Assembly: GCF_002797915.1 (NCBI RefSeq) | Contig: NZ_PGTY01000001.1 | Coordinates: 992,001 to 1,056,000 of the forward strand | Origin: Yoonia maricola | Lineage (GTDB): Bacteria; Pseudomonadota; Alphaproteobacteria; Rhodobacterales; Rhodobacteraceae | Reading direction: 5' to 3' | DNA length: 64,000 nucleotides | Shown here: positions 45,203 through 54,765 of the stretch, piece after piece | Numbering within the stretch: position 1 is the first letter of the stretch | How the letters are laid out: every line of letters begins with the position of its first letter | The notes under the pieces: generated by a model | What the model was told of the DNA's origin: nothing | Databases searched by the model: none | What the model saw: the letters and a program-made list of their open reading frames with translations, nothing else | Program-made: the position numbers and the translations under genes

Positions 45203-47023
45203 CTAAGCCGTTTCCTCTTCAGACTGGCGGTTCCACAGGTTTGCATAGCGTCCTTGGCGCGCCAGCAGATCGTCGTGGCGACCTTCTTCGACGATCACGC
45301 CATCTTCCAGCACCACGATGCGGTCTGCATCCGCAATCGTGGACAGGCGGTGGGCAATCGTGATGACCGTGCGCCCCTGCCCCATGGCTTTCAATTCGGC
45401 CTGAATCTCCATCTCGGTCTCAGTATCCAAAGCGCTTGTCGCCTCGTCCAGTAGCAGGATCGGCGGGTTTTTCAGCAAGGTCCGCGCAATACCGACCCGC
45501 TGTTTTTCGCCGCCAGACAGCTTGAGCCCGCGTTCACCCACCGTCGTTTGATACCCATCCGGCAGGCTGGTGATAAAATCATGAATCTTGGCCGCCTTGG
45601 CCGCCGCGATGATCTCATCCTCTGATGCCCCCGGACGACCATAGGCGATGTTGTAGTGCACCGTATCGTTAAAGAGCACAGTATCCTGCGGGACAACGCC
45701 GATCTGCGCATGCAGACTGTCCTGTGTCACATCGCGCACGTCTTGTTCGTCAATCAACAGCGCCCCATCGCCCACATCATAAAATCGGAACAGCAAGCGC
45801 CCGATGGTCGATTTGCCGGACCCTGATGAACCGACAATGGCAACGGTCTGCCCCGGTAGCACATCAAGGCTGACACCCTTCAGGATGGGCCGGGCCGCAT
45901 CGTACCCAAAGGTCACACCCTGCAAGGCCACACGACCGCCATTCACCTCCAACGCCTTCGCGCCCGGCTTGTCCTTCACCTCGGCGGGCTGTTCAAGCAG
46001 ATCAAACATATCCCCCATATCAATCAATGCCTGCCGTATTTCCCGGTAAACGGTGCCAAGAAAGTTCAAGGGCATGGTGATCTGGATCATATAGGCGTTT
46101 ACCATCACGAAATCGCCCACTGTCAGATCGCCACGTTGCACGCCAAAGGCCGCCATCACCATGACAGCCACCAAGCCGCCCGTGATCAGGACCGATTGCC
46201 CGAAATTCAGGAAGGCCAGTGAATAATTCGTCCGGATCGCCGCGTTTTCGTAATTGGCCATCGCCACATCATAACGGTCCGCTTCCCATTGTTCGGCACC
46301 AAAGTACTTAACCGTTTCAAAGTTCAGCAGACTGTCGATGGCCTTCTGGTTGGCGTCCGTGTCTTGGTCATTCATCTCTTTGCGGATTTTAACCCGCCAT
46401 TCAGTCACCTTGAAAGTGAACCAGACATAAAGCGCGATCGTCAGAACAACGGTCGCTAAATACCAGACATCAAACAGAAAAAACAAAACGACCGAGATCA
46501 TCAACAACTCAAGCACCAGCGGTCCCATTGAGAACAGCAAAAAGCGCAGCAGGAAATCAACGCCCTTCACCCCGCGCTCGATAATCCGCGACAGTCCTCC
46601 GGTTTTGCGGGTGATGTGATAGCGCATCGACAGGCGGTGGATATGAGTGAATGTTTCAAGCGCCAGCTGACGCAGCGCACGTTGCCCCACCTTGGTAAAG
46701 ACGACATCGCGCAATTGTTGAAAACCCACGGTCATCAAACGCGCCAACCCATAGGCCAGTGTCAGACCAACAGCACCAAGACCAAGCACCGTAGCTGCAT
46801 CCGCCCCCTCAGGCGCCAGCGCATCCACGGCCTGCTTATAAAGAACCGGCGTGCCCACCGCGATCAGCTTGGATATCATCAAAACCGCCAAGGCGATGAT
46901 GACGCGCCGTTTAACCCAACCCTGCCCCTCTGGCCAAAGGTAGGGCACAACGCGGCGGATCACGCTCCAACCTTGGATTTGGGCGTCGTTCAGATTGGCT
47001 TCGGTTTTGGCTAGGCCACGCAT
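45203..47023 (-). CDS. Atm1-type ABC exporter (permease-ATPase)
   Basis: A 606-residue half-transporter of the Atm1/HMT1 family. Six membrane helices (residues ~40-330) precede the ATPase domain: Walker A VGSSGSGKST, signature LSGGEKQRVGIART, Walker B ILLLDEATSALD, H-loop ITIAHRL. The helical part has the Atm1-like RYHITRKTGGLSRIIERG and NFETVKYF. Atm1 exporters move glutathione-linked compounds and aid iron-sulfur cluster and metal homeostasis. It is unlinked to suf or isc genes here. Confidence 0.93.
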   Translation of the reverse strand: MRGLAKTEANLNDAQIQGWSVIRRVVPYLWPEGQGWVKRRVIIALAVLMISKLIAVGTPVLYKQAVDALAPEGADAATVLGLGAVGLTLAYGLARLMTVGFQQLRDVVFTKVGQRALRQLALETFTHIHRLSMRYHITRKTGGLSRIIERGVKGVDFLLRFLLFSMGPLVLELLMISVVLFFLFDVWYLATVVLTIALYVWFTFKVTEWRVKIRKEMNDQDTDANQKAIDSLLNFETVKYFGAEQWEADRYDVAMANYENAAIRTNYSLAFLNFGQSVLITGGLVAVMVMAAFGVQRGDLTVGDFVMVNAYMIQITMPLNFLGTVYREIRQALIDMGDMFDLLEQPAEVKDKPGAKALEVNGGRVALQGVTFGYDAARPILKGVSLDVLPGQTVAIVGSSGSGKSTIGRLLFRFYDVGDGALLIDEQDVRDVTQDSLHAQIGVVPQDTVLFNDTVHYNIAYGRPGASEDEIIAAAKAAKIHDFITSLPDGYQTTVGERGLKLSGGEKQRVGIARTLLKNPPILLLDEATSALDTETEMEIQAELKAMGQGRTVITIAHRLSTIADADRIVVLEDGVIVEEGRHDDLLARQGRYANLWNRQSEEETA

Positions 47024-47089
47024 AAAAACTCCACAACAGCGAACGTCCTACCTAGGGTCGGGGGACATGGATGACCAGAGGCAGGTGGC

Positions 47090-48226
47090 CTATTGCGTGA
47101 TCTCCGGCATACGAAAAATCTGGCCGGGGTAAATCAGGTCGGGGTCGCGGATCAGGTCGCTGTTGGCCTCGAAAACCTCGACAAAGAAAATGCCGTTGCC
47201 AAGGTTTTCCTCCGCAATGGCCCACAGCGTGGCGCCGGGTTGCACTGTGCGCACGGCAACCTCGAACCCTTCGACAGATGTTTCCTCTGCCAGGACGGCG
47301 GCGACATCATCGGGTTCTTCGCGTTTAAAGGGCGTCTCAAGACGCGATACAACGTCACCGGCGGTGTCAACCTCATCAATGCGCAGGGTGTAAACGCCCG
47401 TATCAATGTCGGGCAAATCAATGCGCCAATCACCACCTTCGGTGACAGGGGATGCCGTCAGCGGTTCATTATCAATATAGACCTGCACTGCACCATCACC
47501 GGTCGCGCGCCCTGAAAGCTGCACCTCGCCTTCCGGGTCATAGGTGATCGCATCAAGGGCGACATTGGCATCAACTTGCGGGCTTTCCAAAGTTGGCGCC
47601 CCCTGCACCACGCGGATCCCACCCGCATCGGCCTGCAATACGGTCGGCGGTGCCGGAGCAGCGACAGGAGCATCCACGACCGGGGCGGAAGGTGCCTCGG
47701 GGGCATCACCGACCGGGGTGTCTGTCGGTTCCTCAGGCGCGGGTGCGGCAGCCACAACCGCTGGCGCTGCAATCGGGGCCACAATATAGCTGGTCGTCGA
47801 TGCAACCGCAGCCCCCTCTGGATCAGCCAGCAAAGACAGGCGGCGCGGTTGATCAGAAGGGCCTGCAACCGGCAAAGACACAAAACTGCCAGAGCCATCC
47901 GCCTGCACCCGGTCAATCGCCGCACCGGCAAGCATCACATCGACGGTTTGTCCGGGTAATGCGCGCCCGGCGATAACGATACTCCCGTCAGTTTCGACAC
48001 GAAACGTATCAAAAGCAGGCGCTTGAGGTTCAGGCACCTCGGCAGCGACCTCTGTGGTGTCATCAGCCTCTATCGTGGTTTCGGCTGCGGCATCATCGCC
48101 TGCAGCTACCGGCGCATCGGCAATATCGGGCTGTGGCATCAGCACGAAAATAACCAGACCAATGACCGCAGCCGCGATCCCGCCCAAAACGACAGGCTTT
48201 GCGCCTGATTTCGCCTCTTCTGTCAC
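47090..48226 (-). CDS. LysM-domain membrane protein
   Basis: A 378-residue protein with one N-terminal helix (KPVVLGGIAAAVIGLVIFVLM), a long Ala/Pro-rich acidic region (residues ~35-220), Ig-like beta repeats (AFDTFRVETDGSIVIAGRALPGQTVDV and a later VQLSGRATGDGAVQVYIDN), and a C-terminal LysM domain (VQPGATLWAIAEENLG... DLIYPGQIFRMP). LysM binds peptidoglycan, so it is a membrane-anchored wall-binding protein. GTG 48226 follows GGGATAA. Confidence 0.87.
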   Translation of the reverse strand: MTEEAKSGAKPVVLGGIAAAVIGLVIFVLMPQPDIADAPVAAGDDAAAETTIEADDTTEVAAEVPEPQAPAFDTFRVETDGSIVIAGRALPGQTVDVMLAGAAIDRVQADGSGSFVSLPVAGPSDQPRRLSLLADPEGAAVASTTSYIVAPIAAPAVVAAAPAPEEPTDTPVGDAPEAPSAPVVDAPVAAPAPPTVLQADAGGIRVVQGAPTLESPQVDANVALDAITYDPEGEVQLSGRATGDGAVQVYIDNEPLTASPVTEGGDWRIDLPDIDTGVYTLRIDEVDTAGDVVSRLETPFKREEPDDVAAVLAEETSVEGFEVAVRTVQPGATLWAIAEENLGNGIFFVEVFEANSDLIRDPDLIYPGQIFRMPEITQ

Positions 48227-48337
48227 GTTTTATCCCTTTTGCAGCGCCAATCCATGGCCGACCCATCCGCGATGGTTGAGCCACCTTACCAACGCCGCTA
48301 TGACCGGTCAAAGTGAAGCTAGCCCAAAGGGATCAGA

Positions 48338-48892
48338 ATGTCTGAAAATCTAAAATCGGTTTGTGTCTATTGCGGGTCGCGCGACGGCAACGCGCCTGAA
48401 TACGCACAGGCTGCAACTGATACCGGACAGATGCTGGTCGCGAATGGCTGGCGTCTGGTCTATGGCGCAGGCGACGTCGGGCTGATGGGCCGCGTCGCCA
48501 ACGCAGTGCAAGACGCGGGCGGGCAGACCTTTGGCGTGATCCCAACCCACCTGTTGGATTGGGAAGTAGGCAAGCGCGACCTCGATCAGTTTGTCATCAC
48601 CGAGACGATGCACGAGCGCAAGAAGGTCATGTTCATGAACGCCGATGCGGTCGTCGTATTGCCCGGTGGTGCGGGATCACTGGATGAGTTTTTCGAAGCG
48701 CTGACATGGCGGCAGTTAAGATTGCACAACAAACCGCTGATCTTGCTAAATATCGACGGGTTCTGGGATCCGCTGTGCGATCTGCTGCAACATGTCGTCG
48801 ACAATGGCTTTGCAGGTGACGACATCCTTGGTTTTGTGCAAGTGGCTGAAGATGTGGACGATCTGCAAGAAAAGCTACGCAGCAGTTTTTAA
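48338..48892 (+). CDS. LOG-family protein (TIGR00730)
   Basis: A 184-residue Rossmann-fold protein of the LOG family, with VYCGSRDG, VYGAGDVGLMGRVANAV and the nucleotide-binding PGGAGSLDEFFEALTW. LOG enzymes release free cytokinin bases from their nucleotides; in bacteria they may act as general nucleotide 5'-monophosphate phosphoribohydrolases. The usual PGGxGT is PGGAGS here. Confidence 0.92.
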   Translation: MSENLKSVCVYCGSRDGNAPEYAQAATDTGQMLVANGWRLVYGAGDVGLMGRVANAVQDAGGQTFGVIPTHLLDWEVGKRDLDQFVITETMHERKKVMFMNADAVVVLPGGAGSLDEFFEALTWRQLRLHNKPLILLNIDGFWDPLCDLLQHVVDNGFAGDDILGFVQVAEDVDDLQEKLRSSF

Positions 48893-48962
48893 CAAATTTG
48901 AAGGCTTCCTCAGACATACGTTCGAGACAGCCACCCCTTGCCGCGCCTGATCGGCAAATAGT

Positions 48963-49358
48963 TCAAAACCACATATCCCGTACCGTACGGCCATCGCGCG
49001 GAAGGTCTTTGAAACTGTCGTACCCCTCGAAGTGACGGATCGGCAGCGCGTTGATTGATGCGGGCGCAGCCATCCGAACGTTTACAGCGGCCCGCTTGCG
49101 CCCGTTTTCGTCGGCGGCACAGCCCACGTAATGCGTCACACACCCGCAATTCATACAAAAGTGGAAATCAATGTCCCCGCTATCATCACGCCGATACGTC
49201 ATCGTCTGCCCGGTCGCTTCAATATCATCGCCCTCGTAGCCATAGGCCCACATGGCGCCATAGCGACGACAGATCGTGCAATTGCAGGTCGTCACCGACC
49301 TAGGCATCATACCCAGTGTCCAGCCAACCGCACCGCAATGGCATGTTCCTTTCAACAT
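48963..49358 (-). CDS. GFA-family protein (glutathione-dependent formaldehyde-activating type)
   Basis: A 131-residue zinc-binding protein with the GFA pattern GTCHCGAVGW, then CNCTICRRYGAMWAYG, and FHFCMNCGCVTHYVG. Members bind glutathione and small electrophiles. Full length and intact, unlike the frameshifted homologue at 53391. Confidence 0.9.
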   Translation of the reverse strand: MLKGTCHCGAVGWTLGMMPRSVTTCNCTICRRYGAMWAYGYEGDDIEATGQTMTYRRDDSGDIDFHFCMNCGCVTHYVGCAADENGRKRAAVNVRMAAPASINALPIRHFEGYDSFKDLPRDGRTVRDMWF

Positions 49359-49540
49359 ATATCGACCTCCGTTCTGAGCATTATCGATGATCCTGAAGAT
49401 GAATGCGATCCACCATATCGATAGTGCGTCGACGCTACCTCAGTCAGATCTGGCAATCCAGAACGCCATCAGGCGTTAGGGTCAGGACCCCGTTGTCGTT
49501 CCAAACTTCGTCCGGTTTTGACGAAAGGGCGCTTTCAACC

Positions 49541-50458
49541 TCAGGATCGCTGAACGGCCAGCACGCCAGCAATGACGATAAGAGCAATACCAGCCAGTGC
49601 CATATTGTCAGGCCGCTCAGCAAAAAACAAAGCCCCCCAGATCAGGGCGAACCCGACATAAGCGAAATCGAACGTACCGACTGTTGATGCGGGCGCCGCT
49701 TGGTAAGCCACAGCTGTTCCGACAGAAGCCATAAGGATCAGGATAGCCAGAATACCAGTCGTCAGCCACGCGTCTGATCCCATGGTGGTCCAATCTGGCG
49801 ATAGGAACCCTACCGCTCCAACAGGAAAGAGCCAACCGACCAGCAACCCTGTGAAACCGACAAGGACAAAAGCCGCATTAAGACCAAGGGCAAGCGTAGC
49901 AGGATTCTCATTACGGCACTTGGTGCGTGTCAGGATCATCGCCAAGGCATAGAGCACAGCCGACAAGATGGGGAGCAACGCGGACCAGACAAAAGCGTCA
50001 CTGCCGGGTCGCAAAACAAGAAGTATACCGATGAACCCGACTGCGACGCCCACCCATTGGGATCGCCCGACGGTTTCCCCACCAAACAACGCGGCAAAGG
50101 CCACGATGAAAAGCGGCAGAGTATAGTAAGCCGCCGCCGCAACAGCCAACGGAAGGAGCGGCAGCGCCAGATAATAAGCAATCCACATCGCAGTCAGCAA
50201 AAGAGATCGTATTGCGATCCAGCCAACCGATCTCGGAGCCAGACGAGTTCTGCTAAAGAAAACAAGTGCTGCGCCAAGAAGAACAGGAAAAGCCAACAAA
50301 GAGCGCACAAAAAAGAGTTGCCATAGCCCCATTCCACCGCCGCCACCGAGCGACTTGATCAGCGCGTCGCCCAAAGACAAAGCCAAAACCGTTCCGACAA
50401 TCGTCGCGACACCCAAAGGCACATTGTCGGGACGGTGGATTTCGGAATGACTGGCCAT
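49541..50458 (-). CDS. EamA/DMT-family transporter
   Basis: A 305-residue inner-membrane protein with ten hydrophobic helices in two EamA repeats; each half ends with the typical small-residue helix, e.g. VGVAVGFIGILLVLRPG and IALIVIAGVLAVQRS. The substrate (metabolite or drug) is unknown. The 180-bp gap before the GFA gene contains nothing recognised. Confidence 0.9.
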   Translation of the reverse strand: MASHSEIHRPDNVPLGVATIVGTVLALSLGDALIKSLGGGGGMGLWQLFFVRSLLAFPVLLGAALVFFSRTRLAPRSVGWIAIRSLLLTAMWIAYYLALPLLPLAVAAAAYYTLPLFIVAFAALFGGETVGRSQWVGVAVGFIGILLVLRPGSDAFVWSALLPILSAVLYALAMILTRTKCRNENPATLALGLNAAFVLVGFTGLLVGWLFPVGAVGFLSPDWTTMGSDAWLTTGILAILILMASVGTAVAYQAAPASTVGTFDFAYVGFALIWGALFFAERPDNMALAGIALIVIAGVLAVQRS

Positions 50459-50617
50459 AATGAAATGCTAGCCCGATGCGATCTGATTCACCATAGAATG
50501 CAGAAATCCGTTCACGTTACCGCATAGATGACCGCTGGTTCTTTCAGGCCTGTACTGCAAACAGCCCGAACACGAGCAATCATAAAACCCGCAACATGGC
50601 GGCCCAGTATTTGCGTC

Positions 50618-51589
50618 CTATAACGCAGACATCAGTTCAGCATAGCGGGTCAGGGAAATATTCGATCCGCATGCGATGATCCCCACATGTTGGCCTGCCA
50701 GATCATCCTTCAGCGGCCCGACGATAGCGGCAAGCGACGCCGCACAAGCGGGCTCTGCCGTGATCCGCAAGAGGTTTTGATAAATATCCATCGCCGCCAG
50801 CATCTCCCGGTCGTCGATCTTGACGATCCGGTCAACATGCGCCCGCGCCACACCATAGGTCAGCGGCATCGCCAAAGGCGCGCCAAGGCTGTCAGCAATG
50901 GTGGTTACTTTTTCAATCCGCACTGGCTCACCGGCGACAAAGCTTTGCGACATGCTATCTGCACCAAAAGGCTCCACCCCGATGACGCGCGCGTCCGGGT
51001 TCATCTGTTTGATCGCACACGCCATCCCACTGATCATCCCGCCACCACCAATGGGGATCACATAGGTCTGAATCTGTGGGACTTGCCGGGCATATTCATA
51101 ACCACAAGTGGCCGCACCCAGCACCATATGCTCTGCCTCAAAAGGATGCATCAAGCTCCGCCCGCTTTCGGCCGCTGCGTTCATCGCCGCAAAGGCTGCG
51201 GCCATATCATCATGCAAGGTCACAGTGGCCCCCAGCGCCTCGCAACCCGCTATACGCGCCGGGTCGGTCGCTTTGGGCATGGTGATCAGTGCATCGACGC
51301 CAGCCGCCCTTGCCGCCCAGGACACACCCAGCGCATGATTACCACCGCTGGCCGCAACGACGCCTGCAGCGCGCTGATCCGCCGTCAAACGGCGGATACC
51401 CAGCAAAGCGCCACGCGCCTTGAATGCCCCTGTCTGCTGAAAAAGCTCAAGCTTGACGGTGACACCAGCACATTGCGGTAAAACACCGTCCCAACGCGCC
51501 GCGGTCAGCGGTAGCACGGGCGTCTCGATCAGGTCCGCCTGCACCTCTGCTTTGGCCGCGATGATCTCATCCAAACTTGGTCCAGTCAT
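50618..51589 (-). CDS. Threonine/serine dehydratase (PLP fold type II)
   Basis: A 323-residue enzyme. PLP lysine is Lys57 in GAFKARGA, with the ASGGNHALG phosphate/substrate loop and the glycine loop IGGGGMISGMA. It lacks the ACT regulatory domain, so it is the short catabolic type: threonine or serine (or hydroxyaspartate) dehydratase. ATG 51589 follows GGGAGATTGGG; an upstream frame is open but is not homologous. Confidence 0.9.
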   Translation of the reverse strand: MTGPSLDEIIAAKAEVQADLIETPVLPLTAARWDGVLPQCAGVTVKLELFQQTGAFKARGALLGIRRLTADQRAAGVVAASGGNHALGVSWAARAAGVDALITMPKATDPARIAGCEALGATVTLHDDMAAAFAAMNAAAESGRSLMHPFEAEHMVLGAATCGYEYARQVPQIQTYVIPIGGGGMISGMACAIKQMNPDARVIGVEPFGADSMSQSFVAGEPVRIEKVTTIADSLGAPLAMPLTYGVARAHVDRIVKIDDREMLAAMDIYQNLLRITAEPACAASLAAIVGPLKDDLAGQHVGIIACGSNISLTRYAELMSAL

Positions 51590-51606
51590 CCCAATCTCCC
51601 ACGCAA

Positions 51607-51638
51607 AAGGCCCGTCAGACAGATGTCCCACGGGCCTT
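51607..51638 (-). terminator. Terminator of sodB
   Basis: AAGGCCCGT and ACGGGCCTT form a 9-bp stem with a 14-nt loop, closed on the minus-strand 3' side by TTTTGC. It lies 25 bp after the sodB stop codon. Confidence 0.8.
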
Positions 51639-51662
51639 GCAGATTGTCCAGATGATCGGGGA

Positions 51663-52262
51663 TTACATGCGCGAGGCGACGTTTTCCCAGTTCACCAGAT
51701 TATCAAGGAAGTTCGTTAGATAGACAGGACGCTTGTTGCGGAAATCAATGTAGTAGGAATGCTCCCACACGTCACAGCCCAACAGAGCGGTTTGGCCAAA
51801 GCAAAGCGGATTGACACCGTTTTCGGTCTTGGTCACGGCCAGCGATCCATCAGCGTTTTTGACCAGCCAGCACCAACCGGAACCAAACTGCCCGGCACCT
51901 GCGGCACTGAACTGCGATTTGAACTCATCGACAGAACCGAAGTTGTCCACCAACGCTTTTTCCAGTTCACCCGGCATCGCACTGTCGCCCGGTCCCATCA
52001 TTTCCCAAAACTGGTTGTGGTTCCAAAGCTGGCTGATGTTGTTGAAAATCCCATTCTGGGCAACAGCGGCCTTGTCATAGGTGCCGACGATGATGTCTTC
52101 GAGCGTTTTCTCTTCCCACTCAGTCCCCTCAATCGCCTTGTTGCCATTGGTGACATAGGCGTTGTGGTGCAGATCGTGGTGGAACTCGAGTGTTTCGGCT
52201 GACATGCCTTTGGACGCCAGCGCGTCATGTGCATAAGGAAGATCGGGGAGTGAGAATGCCAT
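51663..52262 (-). CDS. sodB: Superoxide dismutase, Fe type
   Basis: A 199-residue Fe/Mn-family dismutase. Metal ligands lie in LEFHHDLHH (His28), LWNHNQFW, and DVWEHSYY (Asp and His). The QNGIFNNISQLWNHNQFW and AAGAGQFGSGW context favours iron. It converts superoxide to hydrogen peroxide and oxygen in the cytoplasm. ATG 52262, monocistronic with its own terminator. Confidence 0.96.
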   Translation of the reverse strand: MAFSLPDLPYAHDALASKGMSAETLEFHHDLHHNAYVTNGNKAIEGTEWEEKTLEDIIVGTYDKAAVAQNGIFNNISQLWNHNQFWEMMGPGDSAMPGELEKALVDNFGSVDEFKSQFSAAGAGQFGSGWCWLVKNADGSLAVTKTENGVNPLCFGQTALLGCDVWEHSYYIDFRNKRPVYLTNFLDNLVNWENVASRM

Positions 52263-52456
52263 GTGATCGGTCTTTCTGTGTTGAGGAAAGTGATAAGGGT
52301 TTAGATGTCACATGCGACGCGAAGGTCAAGGGGGTGGTCGGACGCCGTGGGTCTTTGACGGCGTGAAAGGGAGCTACGCGGACGAAGTGAACTTTCGCTG
52401 CACCTGCGTCAATGTCTGCATTGGGAAATGACGGGCTAGTAAAGTATGAAGGGCGA

Positions 52457-53287
52457 ATGAACCTTGATCCATATCTGACCCTCTTCTCAGTCGAAAATCC
52501 TATCTCTTTGGCTGAAACCCCTCGTGCTAAGCTTTGGCGCGTTGAAAGACATGATGGACCCGCAGTCCTAAAGGTGTTTTCGGCAAGAGGTCTCAAGGTT
52601 GGCGATACCATTGGAACAAGGCTCTTGCGGCTCTGGGATGGTGACGGGGCCGTGCGTCTCATTGACGAAAGCGAAGATGCCATTCTCATAGAGTGGCTCG
52701 ATGGCAAGTCTCTAGCTGCGACAGTGAGAAAGGGACAAGACGCGATTGCGGCACAGGTCATCGCGGAGATATCGCTGAAGTTGCATCGTCCTCCAGCAGA
52801 CGGCTACATAGCTCTTGAAGATCATTTTGGAGGTGCGCTGTTATCTACCAAGATTGAAAGCTTCCCTAAGCAACAACAGCCCGCGTTCGCTCGGGCGCAG
52901 GCTTTGCTCAAATGGCTTCTGGTAACAACCGAAAGCCCAAAACTGATGCATGGCGATCTGAATTTCGACAACATTATTCAATCGGACCGTGGTTGGTTGG
53001 CTATCGATCCAAAAGGGATCATCGCTGACCCATGTTACGAATTCGCGGTGGTTTTTCGTAATCCCACCAACGAACCAGATCGCGTTGCCACGCCTGAACG
53101 GATGCTGGAACTTGCACGGCTATTCGCTTTGCACACCAACCTTAGCGAAGAACGCATCCTACAGTTCGGATTTGCGCATGTGGCTATGTCGCTCGCATAT
53201 CACTTTCGCCGCGCGTCAACACTTTCGAAAACGGACCTTGCAATTTTTACATCATTTGATGGTCTGTCACTTTCTCCGCCATCTTGA
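52457..53287 (+). CDS. Aminoglycoside/hydroxyurea kinase-like protein
   Basis: A 276-residue kinase-fold protein of the streptomycin 6-kinase (APH(6)) type. The N-terminal lobe has LWRVERHDGPAVLKVF (phosphate-binding Lys), and the catalytic loop is LMHGDLNFDNII with WLAIDPKGIIADPCYE (metal-binding Asp). Family members phosphorylate streptomycin or hydroxyurea, but chromosomal copies may have other substrates. ATG 52457 follows GAAGGG. Divergent from sodB. Confidence 0.85.
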   Translation: MNLDPYLTLFSVENPISLAETPRAKLWRVERHDGPAVLKVFSARGLKVGDTIGTRLLRLWDGDGAVRLIDESEDAILIEWLDGKSLAATVRKGQDAIAAQVIAEISLKLHRPPADGYIALEDHFGGALLSTKIESFPKQQQPAFARAQALLKWLLVTTESPKLMHGDLNFDNIIQSDRGWLAIDPKGIIADPCYEFAVVFRNPTNEPDRVATPERMLELARLFALHTNLSEERILQFGFAHVAMSLAYHFRRASTLSKTDLAIFTSFDGLSLSPPS

Positions 53288-53390
53288 ATGCAAGTGGACG
53301 GAGTGGACCTTGGCCAAGTCCCGCTGCCGGTAACATCGAAACGTCACAAACGGCGGCTGACTCCGATGACAGAGATTTATGAGTACACCC

Positions 53391-53796
53391 TTACTTCTTA
53401 TCTGTCAGAGGCAGTAGACTGATTTCTTGCGTCCAAGACTGTGATGATCCAATCCATTTCTGTTTCCTGGGAGCTATCTGATTTCGTTGATCGACTGTAC
53501 CGAGCCTAACTCCATATAGTTTTGGAACCTTCGCCGACAGAGGTAGAGTAAATTGGAGATCCGCAGTCCCCGCAGAAGGTTTGCTCGCGCTTTTTACCGC
53601 TATCTCCTGTTTTTACGTAAGTTTTGGGTTCACCTGTAAGAAACTTGAAGGCTCCCCTTTCGGTCATTGCAACAGTTCGAAATGCGGAGCCGGACAAACT
53701 CTGGCAGTCAGTGCAGTGACAGATCACCACGTTTTCAAGGTTTATCTCTCCCTCGTAGGTGATCTTTCCACAATGACAGCCACCAGTTATCTTCAT
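53391..53796 (-). pseudogene. GFA-family gene broken by a one-base frameshift
   Basis: ATG 53796 (after GCGGAGGTGGGA) begins ITGGCHCGKITYEG and runs through CHCTDCQSLSGSAF and FCGDCGSPIY, a normal GFA N-terminal two thirds, but stops early at 53506. In the next frame the family's C-terminal part continues without loss: KLYGVRLGTVDQR, then IAPRKQKWIG and SWTQEI, ending at 53391. Removing one base near 53524-53530 (the GGTTCC stretch on the minus strand) restores a 134-residue protein of normal size. It is either a recent pseudogene or a base-call error. Confidence 0.85.
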
Positions 53797-54129
53797 TCCC
53801 ACCTCCGCTTTTGTGGGCAAGGTTGTGCGAGTAGATCAGAAGCACAGCTCAGTTTCGCCAATTCGGGCGATATCTCTGCCAACAGCCATTACAACATCGC
53901 GAAGCATTTGTCGAAAACGGCTCGCATAACTTTTTCGCCGCGATCGGTGCGAATGGCTGGTTCGTGATCAGCAGACCTTCGTGACCTGCCGTCTGAAATG
54001 CTTAAAGGCGGGACGAAGTTACCATTGATCAGTTTCGTCTCAATGGCCGCTTCTGGAAACGTCGAGGTGTTCAGCAAGTTAGAACGTCGACGCCACACTG
54101 TCATTGCGTAATGTATTGATAGATCATTT
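53797..54129. other. 333 bp without a recognised gene
   Basis: No convincing gene is present. A minus-strand frame of 71 codons (53889-54104) has no ribosome site, unusual composition and no recognisable motif, and was not accepted. Confidence 0.6.
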
Positions 54130-54345
54130 CTAGGTTGCGTTGATGGCGATGCTGACGCTCGCCGCCAAGACCAAAAGGTTCAAAACGATAAGCAGCGCGG
54201 CCCCCACAATCGTGCGAAGTGGACTGTCTTTCTCACCAAACAAAAGGGCACCGGCCCGCAGGTATTCACGTTCGGAAATGTCCCCACGATCTCGCATAAA
54301 CCGCAGCTTTGCCACTTCTCGCGTCACATCATGGTCTTGCTCCAT
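54130..54345 (-). CDS. Small membrane protein
   Basis: A 71-residue protein, not recognised. A charged N-terminal half (EVAKLRFMRDRGDISEREYLRAG, resembling a short SHOCT-like helix pair) is followed by one membrane helix (IVGAALLIVLNLLVLAASVSIAI). It begins three bases after the stop of the neighbouring membrane-protein gene, so the two form an operon. Confidence 0.6.
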   Translation of the reverse strand: MEQDHDVTREVAKLRFMRDRGDISEREYLRAGALLFGEKDSPLRTIVGAALLIVLNLLVLAASVSIAINAT

Positions 54346-54348
54346 TGT

Positions 54349-54765
54349 CTAGTCCTTGCGGTTCTTGAAAATGCCAAGACTAGACCAACCGGTACTAGCG
54401 ACGTGTCGCATACCGTGATCCCAGTCGACCGCCCGCGAAGAGCCGCCACCACGCCTGCCTGCTGTTGCCACCTTCGATAGCAAATGCCCGCCCGCCAGCA
54501 GCAGATAGACAAAGACGATGAGTAGGGCTACCGCCACCATTTTTGCATATGTTGGAAAGGCAACAGCCAGCGCCAGAAGCACAAGATTGACAATAAGACA
54601 CGCCAACAGGTTTCTTATCACGCCGGGAATACGAGAACGCGGCAGTTTAAGAAGCCTACGTTTGCTTTCCTCAAATTCCCATTGTCCAATCTGGTTCGCG
54701 CGGCGCTCTTCGGCCAGAAGCAAAAGTTCATGTGCCAGAGCAAGTTGCGTGTTCACTGCGGTCAT
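54349..54765 (-). CDS. Small two-helix membrane protein
   Basis: A 138-residue protein, not recognised. Residues 8-40 are a charged helix (AHELLLLAEERRANQIGQWEFEESKRRLL), similar in style to the downstream partner's N-terminal half; two hydrophobic helices (residues ~50-72 and ~76-95) follow, then a Gly/Arg-rich soluble tail. First gene of a two-gene operon. Function unknown. Confidence 0.6.
   Translation of the reverse strand: MTAVNTQLALAHELLLLAEERRANQIGQWEFEESKRRLLKLPRSRIPGVIRNLLACLIVNLVLLALAVAFPTYAKMVAVALLIVFVYLLLAGGHLLSKVATAGRRGGGSSRAVDWDHGMRHVASTGWSSLGIFKNRKD

Noticed and set aside
49465-49500. Sequence resembling an insertion-sequence end (GGTCAGGACCCC) near 49480-49491
   Set aside because: Only a short stretch; no matching inverted end, target duplication or transposase fragment was found.
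53889-54104. 71-codon minus-strand frame in the gene-poor stretch
   Set aside because: No ribosome site, no motif and an unnatural mix of residues; treated as non-coding.
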